Of a stretch of 41,020 nt of DNA, positions 33,150 to 40,974 are shown piece by piece. The notes beneath the pieces were generated by a model that had not been told where the DNA came from, did not search any database, and saw only the letters and a program-made list of their open reading frames with translations. The DNA is taken from assembly GCA_001468855.1 (NCBI GenBank), contig LDIV01000004.1, positions 1 through 41,020 of the forward strand, in the 5' to 3' direction. The first letter of the stretch is position 1. The number at the start of each line of letters is the position of its first letter. Source of the DNA: a candidate division TM6 bacterium UASB124. Lineage in GTDB: Bacteria > Dependentiae > Babeliae > Babeliales > RVW-14. Position numbers and translations under genes: made by a program.

Positions 33150-33956
33150 TTAGATCCCAAACAAAAGTTCGGTATTTTTTGTTGTAGTGTCTTCTAATTC
33201 TTTAATATCTATACATTTCAAGTCTGCTAAAAATTGAGCAATCAGTGGAATATAGATGGGTGAATTTTGTTTTCCTCTGAATTGCTGTGGTGGTAAAAAT
33301 GGGGCATCTGTTTCTAGTAACAGTCGATCTAAAGGAATGTTTTTGATGATTTCACGCAGTACATTGTTTTTTGGATAGGTTATATGTCCATCAATTCCAA
33401 CATAAAGACCCCATTCTAAAAGTTGATTTGCAAAATCGACATTTTGTGAAAAACAGTGAATGACACCACGTAGCCCATCTTTTATATATTCTTGTATAAT
33501 TTTTAACGCCTCGTCGCCTGCGTTTCTTACGTGAATAACTATAGGTAAATTACTTTCAAGAGCAAGTTCAATGTGATATTTAAATGCCATATTTTGCATC
33601 TCTTCATTATATGGTGGTCGAAAAAAATCTAATCCACTTTCGCCAATTCCAACAATTTTATTTTCTGTTTTGTTGGTTACCATTTTTTTGATCTCTTGAA
33701 ATTGGGTTTTCCAATTGGATGAGCAGTCGCCTGGGTGTATACCTACAACTGCCCATACGTAATCAATTTTTTTTGCAATTTTTATACAATCTAGTGAATC
33801 ATGGAGGTTGGTGCCGATTTGTATTATTTTACCGACATTATTTGCTTTTGCTTGATTACATATTTGTTCTATTTTCTGTATATCAATATTTGAAAGAGTA
33901 ACGTATTCTTCTTTGCCTGTCATCATGTTTAGGTGGCAGTGCGAGTCAATAAACAT
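33150..33956 (-). CDS. tatD: TatD-family metal-dependent deoxyribonuclease
   Basis: This 268-residue TIM-barrel hydrolase has the metal ligands His6 and His8 (FIDSHCHLN), Glu in VGIGESGLDFF, His in VIHVRNAGDEAL, His in VIHCFSQ and Asp in LLETDAPFLPP. TatD enzymes act as 3'-5' DNA exonucleases and may take part in DNA repair or turnover. Length and motifs are complete. It is convergent with the secreted unknown gene and has no obvious operon partner. TatD paralogues (YcfH, YjjV) cannot be separated by eye. Confidence 0.92.
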   Translation of the reverse strand: MFIDSHCHLNMMTGKEEYVTLSNIDIQKIEQICNQAKANNVGKIIQIGTNLHDSLDCIKIAKKIDYVWAVVGIHPGDCSSNWKTQFQEIKKMVTNKTENKIVGIGESGLDFFRPPYNEEMQNMAFKYHIELALESNLPIVIHVRNAGDEALKIIQEYIKDGLRGVIHCFSQNVDFANQLLEWGLYVGIDGHITYPKNNVLREIIKNIPLDRLLLETDAPFLPPQQFRGKQNSPIYIPLIAQFLADLKCIDIKELEDTTTKNTELLFGI

Positions 33957-34317
33957 TTTAATCCTTTTTATTATTTTGAATATGATTCATACTTTTAATG
34001 ATAGATTAAAATTATAAGTTTTGGAATTTTAAAATATTTTTAGCAATAAGATAAAATATTTATATAAAAATCTAAAGAATATTTTGATTTCACGATAGAA
34101 ATAAATTTGTAAAAAACAAATAAAAAGAGATATTTTTTTTATTTGGCAAAAATTTTAATATTAAATATAAGACTTTTTGATAATTAAATAGCATAATTCC
34201 TTGACAAACATCTAAATAAACTTTAAATTTCACACAGAAACTATAGCAAGATGTATTTTAAATTTGAATCGGTGTGGTATATGTTTAACAAGGTATATGG
34301 GAGTTTGGGAGATTTAC
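33957..34317. other. AT-rich divergent intergenic region between tatD and HU gene
   Basis: This 361-nt stretch is very AT-rich. It holds a good sigma-70-type promoter for the HU gene (34201-34229), and many A/T runs. An in-frame upstream extension of the HU gene begins at 34264 but is not needed. No small gene or RNA was recognised. Confidence 0.5.
34201..34229 (+). promoter_or_regulatory. Sigma-70-type promoter for the HU gene
   Basis: A perfect -35 TTGACA (34201-34206) is followed after 17 nt by TAAATT (34224-34229, 4/6 match). It lies about 90 nt before the HU start codon at 34318. Confidence 0.6.
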
Positions 34318-34596
34318 ATGAATAAGACAGAATTGATCAATTCCTTGAGCGAAGAGACCAATTTTAGCAAAAAGGATATTGCTAAGGTTCTTGCCGCTTT
34401 CACTAGAATTGTCGAGAGAACACTTAGAAAAGGTGGAAAAGTTTCTTTGACGGGTTTTGGTACATATTGGTTATCACGTAGACCTGCAAGAGCTGGAATT
34501 AATCCTGCAACCAAGCAGCGTATTAACCTTCCTGCAATCAATGTTCCTCGCTTTAAGCCAGGCAAGCATCTTAAGGAAATTGTACGCTCTGCCTAA
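34318..34596 (+). CDS. HU/IHF-family DNA-binding protein
   Basis: The ATG at 34318 has GGGAG 8 nt upstream and gives a 92-residue protein, the normal HU length. MNKTELINSLSEETNFSKKDIAKVL is the family N-terminus, GKVSLTGFGTY the dimer core, and RRPARAGINPATKQRINLPA the DNA-binding arm with the intercalating Pro. HU proteins bend and compact DNA. HU versus IHF subunit cannot be decided with certainty; the single gene and arm sequence favour HU. The CPBP protease gene follows 44 nt downstream. Confidence 0.93.
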   Translation: MNKTELINSLSEETNFSKKDIAKVLAAFTRIVERTLRKGGKVSLTGFGTYWLSRRPARAGINPATKQRINLPAINVPRFKPGKHLKEIVRSA

Positions 34597-34640
34597 TTTT
34601 TTAGGTAAAATTTTGATACTGACACTTCCTCCTAAAAAAA

Positions 34641-35483
34641 ATGCGGAAAATTTGGCAGGTTACAGGGCCGATTTTATTGTCGGCCTTGTCTATTTTAATA
34701 ACATTCATTTTTGTTCAGCCGGTTGCCTGTTGGTTGGATCCAACATTTAGTCTTTTGGCCAATCGTGGAATTGGGAAAATAGGCATCACCGTTCTTGTCA
34801 TATGGCATATCTATCTGCTTTTATTTAACTGTGATAAAAAGCTTTTAACGGATTTTTGGCAGACGAATTTTTTGTTTTTTAAAAAAATGGAATGGATTAG
34901 GCCGTTCTGTTTTTTCTTTTTAATATCTAGTACTTTTCATGTACTTTTTTTAATTTTTTTGTATTTCTCTGGTTGTATAATTTATACACCTATTCAAATG
35001 AACTATAATTTATCCTTTGCTATAAAAATGCTTGTTGGTGTTGTTGCAACATTTTTTCTTGCTTGGACAGAAGAGCTTATATTTCGCGGAACGGTTTATA
35101 AGTTTTTTGTTCAAGCACTTAGCCCCGTTACAAGCGCTGTTTTTGCGTCATTGATTTTTATGCTGTCTCATAATCTTTCTAATCCGTTGGCTCTTGTGAC
35201 AGTTGACTGGAAGCTTGGGGTTGGGCTTTTTTTACTGGGATTGTTTCTTAATTTGATTTTTATCTTAACTGGCAAGCTTTACACAGGTATGGGCGTGCAT
35301 GCAGGACTTGTTTTTGTGAAGGTTTTCTTGCGACGTATTCCGTTCGTTGCATTTTTGCCACCAGAGCAGCTTTCTTTTTTCGTAGACAAAGACTTGAGAC
35401 AGTCATTATGTTTCCATCTAGCGTTCATTTTGTTTGATATTATTTTGATAATTAAAATAATAAAAAATAATAAATTGAAATAA
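34641..35483 (+). CDS. CPBP-family intramembrane metalloprotease
   Basis: This 280-residue protein has about seven membrane helices. The Rce1/CPBP motifs are EELIFRG with Glu144, Glu145 and Arg149, His177 in FMLSHNL, and His220 in MGVHAGLVF, which together form the metal site in this family. Bacterial members act in bacteriocin self-immunity or unknown membrane proteolysis. No bacteriocin gene lies nearby. The first residues (MRKIWQVTG) have no clear ribosome binding site. A bidirectional terminator follows. Confidence 0.85.
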   Translation: MRKIWQVTGPILLSALSILITFIFVQPVACWLDPTFSLLANRGIGKIGITVLVIWHIYLLLFNCDKKLLTDFWQTNFLFFKKMEWIRPFCFFFLISSTFHVLFLIFLYFSGCIIYTPIQMNYNLSFAIKMLVGVVATFFLAWTEELIFRGTVYKFFVQALSPVTSAVFASLIFMLSHNLSNPLALVTVDWKLGVGLFLLGLFLNLIFILTGKLYTGMGVHAGLVFVKVFLRRIPFVAFLPPEQLSFFVDKDLRQSLCFHLAFILFDIILIIKIIKNNKLK

Positions 35484-35512
35484 ATCAAAATAAGTATTTT
35501 TATTGTGCTAAA

Positions 35513-35543
35513 AAAAGAGCTCGATTTCATATCGAGCTCTTTT
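35513..35543. terminator. Bidirectional terminator between CPBP gene and ndk
   Basis: AAAAGAGCTCGAT (35513-35525) and ATCGAGCTCTTTT (35531-35543) form a perfect 13-bp stem with a 5-nt loop. A-run and T-run flank both sides, so it can end transcription in both directions between the convergent genes. Confidence 0.92.
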
Positions 35544-35566
35544 AAATTCTGATATTCTAGAGTGAA

Positions 35567-35977
35567 TTACTTCAATTCAGGAAAGAAGAGAGCTAATTCA
35601 ACTTTGGCGGTTTCTGGTGCATCAGAACCGTGAGTTGCGTTGCTACCAATATTTTTGCCGTAAAGCTTACGTAAAGTGTTAGCCTCTGCTTTTTCTGGAT
35701 TGGTTGCTCCCATCAAATCACGCCATGCTTTAATTGCGTTCTCTTTTTCAAGTGCCATGACTACGACTGGACCTGATGTTATGAATTCTACTAATTCAGG
35801 GAAGAATGGTTTAGTTTTGTGTACAGAATAAAATTCTGCAGCTTGTGCTTTGGTAATATTGATTTTTTTCATACCAAGAATATTAAAACCTTCTTGTTCT
35901 ATTCTAGTTATTATATTACCTACATGCTTTGCTTTGACTGCATCAGGCTTGATAATTGCAAACGTTCTTTCTATCAT
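35567..35977 (-). CDS. ndk: Nucleoside diphosphate kinase
   Basis: This 136-residue enzyme balances nucleoside triphosphates by phospho-histidine transfer. The catalytic His116 lies in NATHGSDAPETA; other marks are the N-terminal RTFAIIKPDAV, FYSVHKTKPFFPELVEF and SGPVVVMALE. Length is typical. It lies downstream of rpsA but a hairpin (36018-36045) separates them. AGGGAA lies upstream of the ATG. Confidence 0.96.
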   Translation of the reverse strand: MIERTFAIIKPDAVKAKHVGNIITRIEQEGFNILGMKKINITKAQAAEFYSVHKTKPFFPELVEFITSGPVVVMALEKENAIKAWRDLMGATNPEKAEANTLRKLYGKNIGSNATHGSDAPETAKVELALFFPELK

Positions 35978-36017
35978 TATTTTTTCCCTTAAAATCTATA
36001 TTTGTTATTTATTAAAC

Positions 36018-36045
36018 TGGCCTCAGAATTTGCGTTCTGAGGCCA
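36018..36045 (-). terminator. Hairpin after rpsA
   Basis: TGGCCTCAGAA (36018-36028) pairs perfectly with TTCTGAGGCCA (36035-36045) around a 6-nt loop. On the minus strand it follows the rpsA stop by about 65 nt and is trailed by GTTTAATAAA. The T-run is weak, so partial read-through into ndk is possible. Confidence 0.65.
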
Positions 36046-36109
36046 ATATTAAATCACACTGTTATATTAAATTTATATTAAAATTTATATTAAATTGTTA
36101 AAAATTTAA

Positions 36110-37963
36110 TTACTCAGATTTATCGTCATCCGATTTCATTTTGGCCGCGTGTGCTTCCAAAGCCTGTTGCAATGAAGATTTAGCCTGAGGCATGTCTTTT
36201 ATCTTAGGTGCAGATTTCTTAGTATCGGCATAACGAGCTGCTTTTTCTGCACGTTTTGCTTCTTGCATTGCTCTTTCTCGTTCAACATCAACGGCAGTTT
36301 TTTCAGATTGCTCTTTGGGTTCAATTAAAGCTTTCAAGCTCAATCCAAGCTTACGCTCTTCAGGGTTGACCTTAATAACTTTAAATTTAGCCACCTGTCC
36401 GACTTTTAATACGTCTTCCACTTTTGCAACTTCTTTGTCTGAAAGTTCTGAAATGTGGACGAGCCCTTCGATTCCACTTTCTAGTTTAATGAAAGCTCCA
36501 AAACTTGTGATTTTAGAAACTGTGCCTTCAATTATGCTATTAATTGGATAAGCTATCGCAACGGTAGTCCATGGATCGTTTTCAAGTTGCTTGATACCCA
36601 AAGAAACCTTGCGGTTATCTACATCTATCGAAAGGATAATAGCTTCTACGACATCGCCTTTTTTATACTTATCGCCTGGATGTGCGATGTGCTCTGTCCA
36701 AGAAATGTCGGATATATGAACGAGACCGTCAACACCTTCGAGCAATTGTACAAATAATCCAAAGTCTGTGATATTTGTAATTTTACCAGATATTTTCTCA
36801 CCGACTTTGAATTTTTCAGCAACTGTTTTCCAAGGATCATTTGAAAGTTTCTTGATACTAAGAGACATTCTGCGATTTTCTTTATCAAGAGCTACTACAA
36901 CGGCCTCAATTTCTTGTCCTATGCTAAAGTGCTTGGAAAGATTATTGATTCGCTCGATCCATGAAATTTCTGAAATATGGATAAGTCCTTCGACACCTTT
37001 TTCAACTTCAACAAATAGACCATAGTCTGTGATGCTGGAAATTTTGCCTTTGACTTTTGTTTCAGGTGGATATTTTGTATCGATATTTTCCCATGGATTT
37101 GAAGTAAGTTGTTTCATTCCAAGTGAAATTTTTTCATGTTGCTTATCGAATGAAATTACTTTTACTGTAATTGTGTCTCCAATTCTTACAAGTTCACTTG
37201 GGTGACCAATTCTACCCCAGGACATATCGGTTATATGTAATAATCCATCGATTCCGCCTACGTCTACGAATACACCATAACTTGTGATGTTTTTAACAAT
37301 ACCTTGAATAATTTGGTTCTCTTGTATTGTTTCAAGTGCTTTTTTCTTATCTTCAAATCTTTGTTCTTCAATGAATTTGCGACGAGAGAGAATGACGTTG
37401 CCGCGTTTTTTGTTCACTTTTAATATTTTGCAAGTAACTTCCTGCCCAACAAATTGGTCAAAGTCTACTACGCGTTGTACGTCTACTTGTGAACCTGGAA
37501 GGAAAGCTGGAATTCCTATATCAATATTAAGACCACCTTTGACCTTATGTGTGACTACACCTGTAACCGGTTGGTCATGGTCTGCCAATTCTGCAATCTT
37601 GTCCCAGGCTTTTAGAGCCTTGGCTTTTTGATAAGATAAAACTACGTAGCCGTTTTCATCTTCCAAACGGTCAAGCATAACCTCGATTTCATCGCCGGTA
37701 TTGAATCTTTTTAATTCATAATCGGAGAATTCATAATTTGGAATAAATCCATCGGATTTGTAATCAATACTTACAAGTACTTGGCTTGCGTCTTTGCTTA
37801 CAACTTTTCCTGATACAACTTTTCCGACTCTAAATTTTGCAGCAAAGTCTTCATAGACTGTTGCAAGTTCTTTATTTAGAGCCTCATCCATTTGCAAGTC
37901 TTCATCAACAACGTTTGCACGTAGAAGTTCTGCAAATTTGCTTATGTTTTTGTCCTTAAGCAT
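36110..37963 (-). CDS. rpsA: 30S ribosomal protein S1
   Basis: This 617-residue protein contains six S1 (OB-fold) repeats, at about 45-115, 130-200, 215-285, 300-372, 387-459 and 474-545. The last four carry the classic GVFVD/GLFVE...GLLHITDMSW or GLIHISEISW signature; the first two are divergent, as usual for ribosome-binding repeats. The tail (about 546-617) is Lys/Ala/Glu-rich. S1 brings mRNA to the 30S subunit, especially leaders with weak Shine-Dalgarno sites. The start is ATG 37963 with AGGA 8 nt upstream; a TTG directly before it is in frame. Full length. Confidence 0.95.
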   Translation of the reverse strand: MLKDKNISKFAELLRANVVDEDLQMDEALNKELATVYEDFAAKFRVGKVVSGKVVSKDASQVLVSIDYKSDGFIPNYEFSDYELKRFNTGDEIEVMLDRLEDENGYVVLSYQKAKALKAWDKIAELADHDQPVTGVVTHKVKGGLNIDIGIPAFLPGSQVDVQRVVDFDQFVGQEVTCKILKVNKKRGNVILSRRKFIEEQRFEDKKKALETIQENQIIQGIVKNITSYGVFVDVGGIDGLLHITDMSWGRIGHPSELVRIGDTITVKVISFDKQHEKISLGMKQLTSNPWENIDTKYPPETKVKGKISSITDYGLFVEVEKGVEGLIHISEISWIERINNLSKHFSIGQEIEAVVVALDKENRRMSLSIKKLSNDPWKTVAEKFKVGEKISGKITNITDFGLFVQLLEGVDGLVHISDISWTEHIAHPGDKYKKGDVVEAIILSIDVDNRKVSLGIKQLENDPWTTVAIAYPINSIIEGTVSKITSFGAFIKLESGIEGLVHISELSDKEVAKVEDVLKVGQVAKFKVIKVNPEERKLGLSLKALIEPKEQSEKTAVDVERERAMQEAKRAEKAARYADTKKSAPKIKDMPQAKSSLQQALEAHAAKMKSDDDKSE

Positions 37964-38021
37964 CAATTAATCCTACCGTTTTGACAGAGGTTGGCAATTT
38001 TTTTACCTAGCACAGATTGGA

Positions 38022-38051
38022 GTTTTAAACGCCTTAAAAACCGTCTATCAA
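38022..38051 (-). promoter_or_regulatory. Promoter candidate for rpsA
   Basis: On the minus strand TTGATA (38051-38046) and TAAAAC (38027-38022) are separated by 18 nt. Transcription would start about 50 nt before the rpsA ATG. Matches to consensus are 5/6 and 4/6. Confidence 0.4.
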
Positions 38052-38081
38052 ATTGTGTTAAAAGGGTTAAACATGTAAAAC

Positions 38082-38108
38082 AAAAAAACCAGTGGAATAC
38101 TCCACCTG
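38082..38108 (-). terminator. Terminator after the PilN-like gene
   Basis: On the minus strand CAGGTGGA-GTAT-TCCACTG forms a 7-bp stem with one bulged G, followed by GTTTTTTTG. It lies about 30 nt after the stop at 38140 and separates that gene from rpsA. Confidence 0.75.
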
Positions 38109-38139
38109 CATATTCAGATGCTATCAGAAAAAACGTGTT

Positions 38140-39192
38140 CTAGCAAATATATTTTAGCTCACCGACGGCTTTAAATTGATATTTAGGGTAGGAATTTTTT
38201 ATGATGCTTTTGATAGATTTGTTTTTGTTTGAATATTTAAATTTTTTTACATATAAAATATCAATTTTTTTGAATAAATCTGTGTTTTTTGTCAATTTAT
38301 GGATAAAGTGGTTTGTAGATTGAATGGTGTTCGCCTGTCCCTCGAGTTCTATGCAGCAAAGACTTTGTTTTTTTATTTTATATTTTCGCTGAATCAGGTT
38401 GCTGTCGCATGGTTTTTGATAGAAATTGAGATTTGTTAGATAGGCTGTTTTAGGTATTTTGGAGGCTATTTCCAAAATATGATTCAATGGATTTTGGGTT
38501 TTTGTGAAAGAATCCTCAAGTTTTGCGAGCGAATTTTTGATTTGAGTGTTAGTCGTTTTGGTTTGTGCAAAATTTTTAACTTGCTCATTTAATTTGTTTG
38601 TACTGTGTTGTAGTTTTGTTATTTGATTTCTTAAATATTTAACTTTTAAGCTATTATAATAGCAAACGTTTTTAAATCCAATAGCTAGCGCAATTAGGCA
38701 CATTAACCAGCTGATTAGCCAGGGGAGTGGTGATCGAATGTGATTATTCCCAATAAGATCAAGAAGATTATGGTTTTTGGTGGTAACTGGTAATAGATTT
38801 TTTTTTGCATCAAAAAATGGAGAGTCTACTAAGCTTGAAATTTTAACTTTTGTGCTGCTTATGCATAAAGATATTTGAAAAACGGCAAAAACCTTGATTA
38901 GGTCGTGTTGATTGGCTAAATTCGGAATGCTTACAAAGGTTTTGGGATATTGTAATTTTTGAGTGTCTAAAAAGATTGATATGTGTGATTGGATCAATCT
39001 TGGTTTGTATATTGTGCTATTTCGGAAGCATGTTTGCTCAATATTTATGGTTGATACATTAATTATATATATACTTCTGGATAAGTATTTTTTTTTTGCA
39101 TGAGCTAAAATTAATTTTGACTCAGTTAATTCAATAAAAAGCAACGAGTTTGAAAAGAGATTTGTATTGAAAATGTTAAATGTTTTTTTCAT
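38140..39192 (-). CDS. PilN/GspL-like inner-membrane assembly protein (tentative)
   Basis: This 350-residue protein has a cytoplasmic N-terminal domain (about 1-155), a single membrane helix (156-173), a coiled coil (about 183-232) and a periplasmic C-terminal domain. NHILEIASKIPKTAYLTNLNF (237-257) is typical of PilN, where a helix before the ferredoxin-like fold reads LxxLAxxLPxxxxLTxL. The topology is that of PilM-PilN or GspL in type IV pilus, competence or type II secretion platforms, although the N-terminal domain is too short for a full PilM actin-like fold. No other pilus gene is in the window. It follows the PfkB gene by 17 nt. Confidence 0.5.
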   Translation of the reverse strand: MKKTFNIFNTNLFSNSLLFIELTESKLILAHAKKKYLSRSIYIINVSTINIEQTCFRNSTIYKPRLIQSHISIFLDTQKLQYPKTFVSIPNLANQHDLIKVFAVFQISLCISSTKVKISSLVDSPFFDAKKNLLPVTTKNHNLLDLIGNNHIRSPLPWLISWLMCLIALAIGFKNVCYYNSLKVKYLRNQITKLQHSTNKLNEQVKNFAQTKTTNTQIKNSLAKLEDSFTKTQNPLNHILEIASKIPKTAYLTNLNFYQKPCDSNLIQRKYKIKKQSLCCIELEGQANTIQSTNHFIHKLTKNTDLFKKIDILYVKKFKYSNKNKSIKSIIKNSYPKYQFKAVGELKYIC

Positions 39193-39209
39193 GCTTTTAA
39201 AATTCTGTT

Positions 39210-40334
39210 TTAAAAATTGAATGATTTTAACAATTCTGAATTTACAAGATTCGATTTTTGGAGTAATTGATCATAGGTTAGTAATCCTGTTTTTGCGCCT
39301 ATGTATCCAAGCACTGATGCGCTATTGACTATTCCATGTTTAAGAGCTGTACTTATATCATTTTTATGCATTAAGCTTGCAACGAAACATGATCCAAATG
39401 AATCTCCAGCTCCAACTGTGTTTGTAACTTTTACTTTCATGCTGGGGTGAAAAAATATACTATCTTTATTTGCTGCATAAACTCCATTTGCTCCGTTTGT
39501 TACGACAACAATTTTGGGTCCCATTTTGAGAGTTGCTTTGAAAAAATTATGTAGACTAAAGTAAGTGTTTTCATAACTTATAGGCGTATTTAATAGGTAG
39601 GCTTGATCGTTTTGTTCCTCATTGGACCGACAAATTTGGTTTGGCTCTGTGCATTCAAATATCTCTTTATAGTATTTATCATTCTGCATTAGTGCAAACA
39701 TGAAAATTTGTGCCTCATGTTTATTGAGGATTAAGATATCAATGAACTGAAGTGACTCTTTAAGTTTTTGAATGCCTTTTTCAAGTTGGCTTGATCCTGG
39801 ATTTATGGCGACAGGTATGTTGTGTTTTTTGGCAAATGATACGATAGATGGAAGTATTTGAGCTGAGTTATTACTTAGAGATGTTATATAAAGCTGGTCA
39901 CATTCTTTTATTGCATCAAATGGGAGCTTGTTTAATTCAAGATAGCTATTTGCACCGCGGTAAGCAAAGATTGTATAATCTCCTTCAATTGAATTTACTA
40001 TAAATGAAGTTCCTGTTCTGTATTTTGTGCTTTGTAGGATCAGCTCTGTGTTGATGTTTTCTTCTGTTAGTTTATCTATTATTGTTTTTCCAGGCGTGTC
40101 ATTTCCGATATTGCAAAAGCAGCTTGTAGTCATGCCTAAACGCTTAAATGACACAGCAGCATTTGTAGCCCCTCCACCTGTTTCATAAATTACGTCTTCA
40201 ACTTCAATTTTTTCTCCAGAGCCGAATAGCATATAGTTTGAGTGAAAATTTTTTTTGGTAATACTCATCATATCTGTTCCGTTGTAATGAATAAAAATGT
40301 CTTGTGTAGCGCCACCTATAGTTAAAACTTTCAT
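39210..40334 (-). CDS. PfkB-family carbohydrate/nucleoside kinase
   Basis: This 374-residue ribokinase-like enzyme phosphorylates a sugar or nucleoside with ATP. Marks are the N-terminal GGATQDIFIHY, the GGGATNAAVSFKRLG substrate-binding motif, NPGSSQLEKGI, and the anion-hole and catalytic-base motif NTVGAGDSFGSCF (Asp). An insertion between about 215 and 255 (QNDKYYKEIFECTEPNQICRSNEEQ region) makes it longer than ribokinase. The substrate cannot be named from sequence alone. The ATG has AAGGAAA upstream. Downstream it runs into the PilN-like gene. Confidence 0.88.
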   Translation of the reverse strand: MKVLTIGGATQDIFIHYNGTDMMSITKKNFHSNYMLFGSGEKIEVEDVIYETGGGATNAAVSFKRLGMTTSCFCNIGNDTPGKTIIDKLTEENINTELILQSTKYRTGTSFIVNSIEGDYTIFAYRGANSYLELNKLPFDAIKECDQLYITSLSNNSAQILPSIVSFAKKHNIPVAINPGSSQLEKGIQKLKESLQFIDILILNKHEAQIFMFALMQNDKYYKEIFECTEPNQICRSNEEQNDQAYLLNTPISYENTYFSLHNFFKATLKMGPKIVVVTNGANGVYAANKDSIFFHPSMKVKVTNTVGAGDSFGSCFVASLMHKNDISTALKHGIVNSASVLGYIGAKTGLLTYDQLLQKSNLVNSELLKSFNF

Positions 40335-40509
40335 TCAGATTTCCTTTGTGATTGAATTGATAATTTTTACGTAAAGTTTTTAGCATGTTTTAATTTTGAA
40401 AATCAAGGAAAATAAAACTAATGTGGGAAAATGCTATCTTGATAAGTATTGATTGAATCGTGGCTTTCGTGTTGTTAATAAAAAAGATTAAATATTTATG
40501 AAAAAAAAC

Positions 40510-40537
40510 TTTACATTGTGCCAGAATTGTTTATAAT
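40510..40537 (+). promoter_or_regulatory. Strong promoter candidate facing the rRNA operon
   Basis: TTTACA (40510-40515) and a perfect TATAAT (40532-40537) are 16 nt apart. It is the best promoter-like site upstream of 16S, although about 430 nt away; it may instead have served the decayed gene at 40627-40873. Confidence 0.5.
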
Positions 40538-40626
40538 TTGCTTCGTAATGTAAATGTAAGTTGAAATTTTCGAAATAGCAAATTCAAGTTTGAAATAAAA
40601 ACATCAAAAAAAAATAAGAAGTAAAA

Positions 40627-40681
40627 AAAGCGAAAAAAGTTGTTAAAAAAACTTGAAAAAAATAAAGAAGCTAGTAAACTT
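40627..40681 (+). repeat. Direct repeat, copy 1
   Basis: This 55-nt unit, starting AAAGCGAAAAAAG and ending GCTAGTAAACTT, recurs at 40741-40796. The two copies differ by one A in a homopolymer run (seven versus eight), and are 114 nt apart start to start. The unit would encode Lys/Val-rich peptide. Confidence 0.9.
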
Positions 40682-40701
40682 ATATCACTAACTTGAAATA
40701 A

Positions 40702-40873
40702 GTAAAAGATGGTGCTAAAAGTAGCTGCAGGACGTGCAAGAAAGCGAAAAAAGTTGTTAAAAAAAACTTGAAAAAAATAAAGAAGCTAGTAAACTTGAAG
40801 CATTCAGCAGAAACAGGTGCGCAATCGCAATGCAAAAAGAAAAAAGATTGCGGCAAAAGGTTTTGTGCGGGAT
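40702..40873 (+). pseudogene. Remnant of a lysine-rich, Cys-containing (histone H1-like) coding sequence
   Basis: From 40702 to the TGA at 40873 one frame stays open for 56 codons without a usable ATG and with a stop just before it. Its translation is strikingly basic: CRTCKKAKKVVKKNLKKIKK early, then KHSAETGAQSQCKKKKDCGK and a short end. Coding-like KKAKKVVKK repeats resemble Lys-rich chromatin proteins of the H1 type. The upstream repeat copy is out of frame because of a one-base difference. This looks like the 3' end of a decayed or slippage-disrupted gene; an unrelated A-rich spacer cannot be excluded. Confidence 0.4.
40741..40796 (+). repeat. Direct repeat, copy 2
   Basis: This is the second copy of the unit at 40627-40681, with eight instead of seven As after GTT. 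It lies inside the lysine-rich open stretch. Confidence 0.9.
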
Positions 40874-40929
40874 GAGTAGAGAATAAAATTATGTCTTTGA
40901 AATTTATGAATGTAGAACAGTAATTATTT

Positions 40930-40948
40930 AGGTAATTGAAAATTACCT
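40930..40948 (+). promoter_or_regulatory. Hairpin in the 16S leader
   Basis: AGGTAATT-GAA-AATTACCT is an 8-bp perfect stem with a 3-nt loop, about 27 nt before the mature 16S end. It could take part in rRNA processing or antitermination. Confidence 0.5.
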
Positions 40949-40974
40949 GAGTTTGAAGGATCCTTTTAAATTTA

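Larger units (their letters stand above)
40335..40974. other. Long spacer upstream of 16S rRNA
   Basis: This 640-nt, A-rich region contains a near-consensus plus-strand promoter (40510-40537), two copies of a 55-nt lysine-codon-rich repeat (40627 and 40741), a short open stretch that ends in a TGA at 40873, and a hairpin (40930-40948) just before the rRNA. No intact gene with a start codon and ribosome binding site was found. Confidence 0.6.

Noticed and set aside
34264..34317. 18-residue N-terminal extension of the HU protein
   Set aside because: HU proteins start at MNKTELI, and GGGAG precedes that ATG; the extension has no family counterpart.
34641..35483. CPBP protease as bacteriocin immunity system
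   Set aside because: No small leader-peptide gene, modification enzyme or exporter lies nearby, so only the protease family is claimed.
36768..37025. Plus-strand open frames within rpsA
   Set aside because: These mirror the repeated S1 domains on the antisense strand and have no independent support.
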